Positions 57,692 through 64,000 of a DNA stretch of 64,000 nt are shown in pieces (within the stretch, counting starts at the first letter, position 1; each line of letters begins with the position of its first letter). This DNA comes from Petunia secreta (lineage: Eukaryota; Streptophyta; Magnoliopsida; Solanales; Solanaceae). Below the pieces are notes generated by a model. The model saw only the letters and a program-made list of their open reading frames with translations, searched no databases and was not told the DNA's origin. The stretch covers positions 29,548,001-29,612,000 of the forward strand of contig JARKIP010000011.1 of assembly GCA_029990175.1 (NCBI GenBank), read 5' to 3'. The translations under genes were made by a program, and so were the position numbers.

Positions 57692-60600
57692 TTACATGAA
57701 CAAGTTGGGTCTGGTAGCCTTGTATGTTGTCTTCAGTTTCCTGCTAGGTGGCCTGACTTTCTTGAACACTAATGGGAACTTGATTTTGGAGTCATGGAAC
57801 TGTTTGGTGCTCTCCCTCTTGCAAAGCTTGGCTGGAATAGTTGCTGTCTTGATGATCTGGATGCAGTGGTGGCGGACCCTGTGACGGGAAGCCATCTCAG
57901 TGTACATCTGCTCTACACCACCATTCAAAGTGGTATCACGGTACTCCTTGTACATGTTGTGATAACCAGTTCTACTTTGGTAACGTAGCCAGATACCATA
58001 GTTCTTGATCTTTGTTGGATTCTTCTCAAAGATCTATAAACACAATAAAATTTTAATCAATCACATAAACGAGTCTATCCCACTTCCAAAAGGAAGTTAA
58101 CAAAATCACATTACATAAAAGGAGTCGAGAGTCCTAGGGAGAAACACAACTTGGAAAATAGACCATCTAAGGAATCATAGGATTAAAGATAAGGTAAACA
58201 TAGCTTAAATGGGATAAAACATTCAGCGACTTTTACAGACTAGGAAGCCTAGACGAAGCAGGCAATGAACAAAGATTTTGAAACAAAGGAAAATGAAGAT
58301 ACCAGAGGAAGCTCGTATTCACTTGTCTCTCAAATTTCAGAGTGCAGGCTGAGTTCTAGCACTAGAAGTAGAATTCTAACTACTGTCTATAGAAACCAAG
58401 TAGTAAAAGAGATTGGATGACATTCAGAAGTCTCATCGTCAAAGAGATTGGATGACATTCAGAAGTCTCATTGTTCTACCTCATGATTGCCAAGACGAAA
58501 TAAGACTGCCATTGTTCAGCAGAACAGAAGCATAAGCAATTTTCACCTTGCAGATTCAAAATTTCAGAAGCGGCCAAGAGTATCTCTTCCCAGTTCTTGC
58601 CAAGATTACAGAACATTCTATCTTCAAAAACAGACCTACCAAACCCCATCTTCCTCCCTCTCTCCCCCTCTTCCTCTCCACTCCATAACTCCTTGTCCCC
58701 AGTGTTTTGGAGAGCGTGCAGCGAAGAAAAGCGACAAGGGCCCCTAACGCTTAAAGCGTGAAGCGAAGCGCTCGCAGCGCTTCATTGAAGTGAAGCAAAT
58801 TTTTTTTAAAAAATAATTCTTGCAAAAATAATTAGAATGAATAAGAACTCACCAAGAACATTTAAGCAAACTTTATATATAAAACAAAAAAAGAACAGGG
58901 CTCAAACCGAGGAAGAAAAAAAAAAACAGAGGAAGAAGAAGAAGAAAGAAACAGGGCAAGAAAGAAAAAGAGGAAGAAGAAGAAAGAAACCTTAGCAACT
59001 AAAGAAGAAGAAAGAAACCCTAATAACTAAAGAAGAAAGAAAGAAGATGAAGAAACCCTAGGCAGCGTGATTTTTCTCCAAAACTCCAAGGTCTTATTTT
59101 TTCTTTAAGGTCTCAGCTCTTTGACATGACACCTCCAAGTTTCTTTCTTTACAAATTGGTCCCAGCTTCTATTTTTTCTTTCAAAAAACACTGTTAAGCG
59201 CTTTTTTCACTGAAGCGCACGCTTCACGCTTCAGCAAGCGTGTAAAAAGCGCTGAAGGGTCGCTACGCTTCATCGTTTTTCATCGCTTAAAGCGATGATG
59301 CGCTCGCTTTTCAAAACACTGCTTGTCCCCAATCAGCTTCCTGCCATCCAGCAAATTCAACCCCTTCTTCCAATAAATTAAGCATCACCAGAGAACACCT
59401 TTCAATTTGGTGCAAAAAAAACATCTACTCTAAGTTCTTAACTGTATCCAACGTCCTCCAATTTCAAAGAAGCACAGTCGTGTTACGTGGAATGAACTAT
59501 TTTTACGTACTTAGTATGGTTGTGTATTTGTGTATCCGCTCTAGTTTTGAGTGTACCTTGGAGAAAGCAAGTGAAGGTTCCATGTAACATACAGGCACAG
59601 TGGAAGCATCAGTGACATGAAAGAGAAAGCAACCAAGAGGATCAAAAAGCTTTTTGCTTGTTTGTTAGCTTCCAAATATGGTTTTCTCGGACATCTTTCT
59701 ATTTTTTAGAACTTAAAAAGATTTATTCATAATGTACTACATCCCAGAATGGTCGGTTCTAGATGAGAGAGTTTACACATCTAATTCATGGAGCAAGTAC
59801 ATTTATTGATTTCTTACATTTGTAAAACAACTAAAGTACTATGACTCACAAAAGTTTCAAGTTTCAATAGTACACCCTCCATTTCAGTTTGCGACAGTGT
59901 TCGATTGGGGAAGGGGGAGAGGGAGACATTTAGCACACCAAAAGTACCCATAGAGTTGTGGTCATAAACATACAACATGACATTTCTATGGCTATAAGAG
60001 CATATCATTAAGGCAAAATAGTAAATTTAAAGATTTTCCGGATAGATAAAAGTATCATACTATAGAAAAATTTGTTTATGATAATAGTATCATTCTTTTT
60101 GAATGGAATGGGTTCCTAACTAGTCCAATCTTACTTTCAACATATCAAAGAAAACGAACTTCTTTTTCAAAAAACTTTCAACAGATCAAAGAATCAATCA
60201 TACCGCAACCTTAATTAGATAACTCGACCCCAGTCCTCAATACAGCTTTCTTTCGAGAAAAGATGGTAAACATTCTCATGTAATACGACTTAGATCGCAA
60301 GGTGATAATCAAAATGCCATTCATACACAATAATATATACATCAATTATCTAAACTCACCTACACAAACCTCATACACAAATCCTAACTAAACTAGTACA
60401 TTAAAACTTTTCCAACCGTAACACGATCAAAGAGAGAACAATAACAATCATTAAGCACATTATCAATGTAACAATAAAAAAACAACAAGTAATAAAACAT
60501 AAATCCAAAAAAAGATACCTCGTTGATAGCAAGCATCTGACCATTACTTTTCTTCACCTTTTTCAGCTTCCTCAAAAAGTACCTTTAAATTTTTCCAAAA

Positions 60601-60885
60601 TATCACATATTCAATATAACCAAAAACACACAGAAATACACACAGTGAAGGTGTAACTGAACATACCAGAACTTGGATTTAGCACGGACTTCATTGGTGG
60701 CCCAAAGTTTCATTCGATAAATCTTGGGATGCTCATCTTTCTCCGTTGGTAAAGCCCTTCCCACCACCTGGTACTGATGAAACTGCAACACCAAAATAAT
60801 AAAATAAATAATATTAGTAACAAAATATATAAGGTTAATTCACAGAAGGATTAAATTTGAAAAGCCTTACTTTGTAAGTCACCAT
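57692..60885 (-). CDS. RPL18A: 60S ribosomal protein L18a (eL20)
   Basis: Four exons: 60871-60885 (only five codons, MVTYK), 60667-60782, 60519-60582 and 57692-58033. They give 178 aa, the normal plant length. Key segments are FHQYQVVGRALPTEKDEHP, IYRMKLWATNEVRAKSKFWY, LKKVKKSNGQMLAINEIFEK, GIWLRYQSRTGYHNMYKEYR and the C-terminal RPNLF-M. It is a structural component of the large ribosomal subunit. Intron 3 is 2.5 kb and contains a hAT MITE and a 35-bp tandem duplication. A tiny first exon followed by an intron is typical of ribosomal protein genes. A telo box and site II motif lie ~75-100 bp upstream. Confidence 0.97.
58406..58475. repeat. 35-bp tandem duplication
   Basis: aaagagattggatgacattc...agtctcat starts at 58406 and again at 58441. 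It lies within RPL18A intron 3. Confidence 0.9.
58700..59321. mobile_element. hAT-type MITE, copy 3
   Basis: Ends CAGTGTTTTGGAGAGCG and CGCTTTTCAAAACACTG, with a perfect 8-bp target duplication cttgtccc at 58692-58699 and 59322-59329. Same GAAGCG-rich subterminal repeats as the two copies in VHA-c'' intron 2. The interior has an expanded gaagaagaaagaaac repeat. Confidence 0.95.
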
Positions 60886-60958
60886 TTTCACTAAGTTGTC
60901 ACTCTTTTTCGCAAAGGGGAGAGGGATCTTAGTTCTGTGAAGGAGTAAGAAAAAAGGA

Positions 60959-60983
60959 TTAGGGTTTTGGTATTTTGTGGGCT
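60959..60983 (-). promoter_or_regulatory. Telo box and site II motif of RPL18A
   Basis: AAACCCTAA (60959-60967 on the minus strand) and AGCCCA (60978-60983, TGGGCT on +) lie 74-98 bp upstream of the ATG. This pair is the known signature of plant ribosomal-protein and growth-linked promoters, recognised by TCP and telo-box factors. Confidence 0.75.
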
Positions 60984-61409
60984 TTGATGAAATAACACCT
61001 GTGATGAGGAGTGTGGTAATTTTGATTACTAGCCAGTTTTCGCACCGCTTAAAGAAAATCAGCAAATAATAATAAAAAAGTAGCTAGATTTTAAAAACAC
61101 ACGTTCTTTTTAAGATTAGCCACAACATTTTATACTTGGACTTTTTTCAAATTTCAAGTACCTTTTACTGGGACTTCATATTTATCAATTTTAACTAAAG
61201 TTTTCAAAGTCTATCTATTTTGTATTGGGACTTTATATTTAGCAAATTCCAGTATTTTATATCTGGACTTTGAAAGTTTTATTTCAAAAATACAAATAAA
61301 AAATATTGGAATTTTCCATGTTTTTCGGATGTGGTTACTTTTCTAAAAATATTCAAATATTGGCTAGTTTTCAATTAGTGCTATATAAACTGGCTACCAT
61401 GTGGAAGTG

Positions 61410-61760
61410 CATGAGAGGCCACTTTTGCCGGTGGTCTTTGGTTTGAGGCTCTTTTTTTTTTTATTGATTTTGCATGGGAGACCACTTTTTGGAACTTCAA
61501 TCCTTGTGGGTTGAACTTCACGCAAGTTCAGCATACAAGAACTTCAGCCTAACTAAGGGTTGAAGTTCAACTTCAGCCCACAACTGTTAAAGTTTATGCA
61601 TCTATGCCTAAAAGTACAGTCCTTACGGATTGAAGTTGAACTTCATAACTTAGGATGAAGTTCAACCCACAAGGTTTGAACTTCAAAAAGTGGTCTCTCA
61701 TGTAAAACCAATAAAAAAAGTGGCTTCAAATCAAATACCAGTGGCAAAAGTGGCATGTGG
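61410..61760. mobile_element. MITE with ~110-bp inverted repeats
   Basis: Left gaggccacttttgccggtgg and right ccagtggcaaaagtggc, then inner gggttgaacttc copies, fold over about 110 bp with good identity. No coding sequence. It lies about 525 bp upstream of the RPL18A start. Confidence 0.75.
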
Positions 61761-62245
61761 TCAAAATTTTTACAATATTTTGTGTGAGGGAATTGCAAAA
61801 ATATGCTACCGGAAGCAATGGTTTGCCAAACTGCCCTCACTAACAGATGTTTAGCAAAAATAAATATTTTTCGGACCAAAATACTCCTACAAACCAATAA
61901 AAAGACGTGCACAGTCCATCCCCTTCCTTTTCACTATTCACGCGATCACAGCAACCCTAAAGACCCATTCCTTTCATAGATTGCTCCGTTCAAGCAAAAG
62001 TTCACTGTAAGCAAATTGCTATTGAATTTTACTAACAATTTGATTAATTTCTTTATAATTTCATTTATATTATGCTTAACTTTTGTTAAAATTCTATATA
62101 AACCAAACGAGATATGATTTTTATTCATAATAATAAAAAAACACATGACATTAGATTGATTACAGTATTTATAATATGCAGTTTCATAAAAAATAATTAA
62201 TCTATATTAATTGCAGAAAGTGTATGAATTCTCTACCAGTCATGC
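61761..62245. other. Short region between the MITE and the second MULE
   Basis: AT-rich, no gene seen. It may include the left terminus of the next MULE. Confidence 0.3.
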
Positions 62246-63050
62246 CTATTGTCAAGACTTTAAACACATTTGCCATGCGGACTTGCAGAGAAAGTCTCTA
62301 AAAGTCTTGGCAATAGCCAAGACTTCAAGCTCTGCTGCAATTAGCATATGACACAGACTTTTAGTTATTGCCAAGACTTTAAGCCCTGTTGCAAGGGTAA
62401 ACTTCTCTGTAACTCTTGGCTTATTGCCAAGAGTCTAAGCTCTGTTGCAATTGGAAACTTGTAGAGACTTCTTGGCTATTGCCAAGACTTTAAGCCATGT
62501 TGCAATGGGGAACTTGCAGATAAAGTCTTTACAAGACTTGGCTATTGCCAAGAGTTGTAGCTTCTGGTGCAATGGGCACCTTGGAGAGACTTCTTGGCTA
62601 TTGCAAAGACTTTAACCCTTGTTGCAATGACCAACTTGCAAATAACGTCTGTGCAAGTCTTGGCTATTGCTAAGAGTTGCAGCTTTGGTGCAATGGGCAC
62701 CTTGGAGAGACTTCTTGGCTATTGCCAAGACTTTAAGCCCTGTTGCAATGGGAAACTTGCATATAAAGTCTCTGCAAGTCTTGGCTATTGCCAAGAGTTG
62801 CAGCTCTGGTGCAATGGGCACCTTAGAGAGACTTCTTGGCTATTGTCAAGACTTTAAGCCCTGTTGCAATGACCAACTTGCAGATAAAGTCTCTGCAAAT
62901 CTTGGCTATTCCCAAGAGTTGCAGCTCTGGTGCAATGGGCACCTTGGGGAGACTTCTTGGCTATTGCCAAGACTTTAAGCCCTGTTGCAATGACCAACTT
63001 GCAGATAAAGTCTTTGCAAGTCTTGGCCATGCCCAAGAATTTTACCTCAA
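62246..63050. repeat. Tandem array, 121-bp unit, with hairpin CTTGGCTATTGCCAAG
   Basis: The string gtgcaatgggcacctt begins at 62567, 62688, 62809 and 62930, exactly 121 bp apart. Each unit has two palindromes, CTTGGCTATTGCCAAG-AC and -AG, about 58 and 63 bp apart. The left half is more diverged. Because 121 is not a multiple of three, open frames that cross it shift frame in each unit and are not genes. Confidence 0.92.
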
Positions 63051-63180
63051 GTCCAATAGAAAGGGCAACACTTTTACCCAGCATTCGCTTCCAATATACC
63101 ATGATCATGCTTCTATCTATGCGATCTGTGTACGAAAATCTAAGCATATCATTTGTATTGATTATGTGCAGGATTATTAC

Positions 63181-63570
63181 ATGGAAACACATTGCATTTG
63201 CATAGCTTATAATGGGGAATGAGATTCAAACATCAGATACATAAACCATGACATAAAGTTGATACTTGTTGAAGACGGTATAACCTGCCAGGCATTTGAA
63301 AATGAAATTTGTAATGCTCTAAGCATCAACACTGATGAAAGTGAAGCAAAGATAAGGTTTGACACGAATCTTAAAACGTGCAGAGGCATGATGGTAACAA
63401 ACGATCAAGAACTTATGACTTGCATGTATCTGCTGAAGAATGATGACAATTTCAGAAAATCCAGCTTCATAGTAGAAGTTATTAAAATGAATGACATGTC
63501 AAGTAACACCACCACCACCACCACCACAATTACATGCGAATTCTTTGTGAATGAAGTGACCATAGCATGA
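63181..63570 (+). pseudogene. mudrA-like: MULE transposase N-terminal exon with in-frame stop
   Basis: Follows a gtgcag acceptor at about 63171. From ATG 63181 the frame reads METHCICIAYNGE, then TGA at 63220-63222 where the paralogous element at 382 has Trp (GEW). It then stays open through VEDGITCQAFENEICNAL to the stop at 63568. The pattern matches the PB1-like domain at the N-terminus of MURA transposases. A Thr-rich tract precedes the end. The catalytic domains, if present, lie beyond the window. Confidence 0.62.
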
Positions 63571-64000
63571 TATTACATCAAAAGGAAGGGCAGTTGTTGA
63601 TTATAAATATTTTTAAAAATCAAACATGATTGGAAAGTTAATATTATCAATAAACTAAATTTTTGGCTAAAGTCTTTAGCCAAGACTTTACACTTATACA
63701 GTTAACCAATTCAATTTAAATTGACGCAAAGTCTTGGCAAAGAGTAAGACTTCCTACTGAAACTTATTTATCGACTTTTATATTAGAAATAATTAACTTG
63801 CCTTGAAGTCTTACCATAGGCAATAGTATTGACAACTAAATTTCCACCAAGTCTTGGCAAAAATATTACCAGCACAACCCTCTACTAATTATTTATCAAT
63901 TTTAAATTAATTATATATTATTAGACTTGGAATTAATTAACTAGAATTTAAGAGGCAAGACTTTCCATCTAATCCCTTCACCCCACAACAACTAAAATGC

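Larger units (their letters stand above)
62246..64000 (+). mobile_element. Second Mutator-like element, left part
   Basis: Starts with a tandem array of hairpin-forming repeats (to ~63050), then an exon with a MULE transposase N-terminal domain (63181-63570), then more motif-bearing non-coding DNA to the window edge. The layout (motif-rich flank and intron around a mudrA-type first exon) copies that of the element at 1-10.8 kb. The termini and the rest of the transposase are outside the view. Confidence 0.6.

Noticed and set aside
62567..63222. Overlapping open frames of about 90-128 aa with repeats such as QWAPWRDFLAIAKTL
   Set aside because: They arise from the 121-bp tandem repeat, which shifts frame each unit and is open in several frames on both strands; not genes.

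Overview
This is a transposon-rich, AT-rich stretch of plant nuclear DNA. The organism is most likely in the Solanaceae. Evidence: several copies of the tobacco-type TS SINE (3' ends with TTG/CAA repeats), an Au SINE fragment, Stowaway and hAT MITEs, L1-type LINE remnants, and intron-containing plant housekeeping genes. The species cannot be fixed from sequence alone.

Layout. (1) 1-~10.8 kb: most of a Mutator-like element of the Ulp1-carrying class. It holds a mudrA-type transposase with one frameshift (+), a small open frame (-) and a Ulp1/C48-protease gene (-). All its non-coding parts, including introns, are filled with a perfect 12-bp palindrome, and it contains about 8.8 near-identical copies of a 174-bp tandem repeat. 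(2) 11.05-12.35 kb: a 1.3-kb foldback element with ~200-bp inverted repeats. (3) 12.9-16.6 kb: a seven-exon gene for a putative plastid DUF4864-like protein (+), convergent with NAA50 (17.5-20.3 kb, -). (4) 20.4-25.2 kb: a Mutator-like non-autonomous element holding a host-gene-like reading frame, then repeats and MITEs. (5) 25.8-27.2 kb: a single-exon mTERF gene (+), followed by a LINE tail. (6) 30.3-32.9 kb: a four-exon FAD-dependent monooxygenase (+). (7) 35.3-42.1 kb: V-ATPase subunit c'' (-), with a 6-kb intron packed with SINEs, MITEs and a LINE. (8) 42.0-55.0 kb: an old tandem duplication of the VHA-c'' 5' end plus flanking DNA. The second unit is split by a LINE (14-bp target duplication, inside a SINE) and by a 7.2-kb CACTA transposon (3-bp target duplication), which itself contains nested elements. 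(9) 55.1-55.5 kb: a type-1 lipid transfer protein gene (-). (10) 57.7-60.9 kb: ribosomal protein L18a (-), with a telo box and a site II motif upstream. (11) 62.2-64 kb: the start of a second Mutator-like element with its own hairpin-forming 121-bp repeats and a transposase N-terminal exon carrying a stop.

The host genes are unrelated single-copy or housekeeping functions: protein N-acetylation, organelle transcription, redox chemistry, proton pumping, lipid transfer and translation. They are not a pathway. The most unusual feature is that two Mutator-like elements each carry a dense array of an element-specific palindrome confined to non-coding DNA, alongside conventional coding exons.
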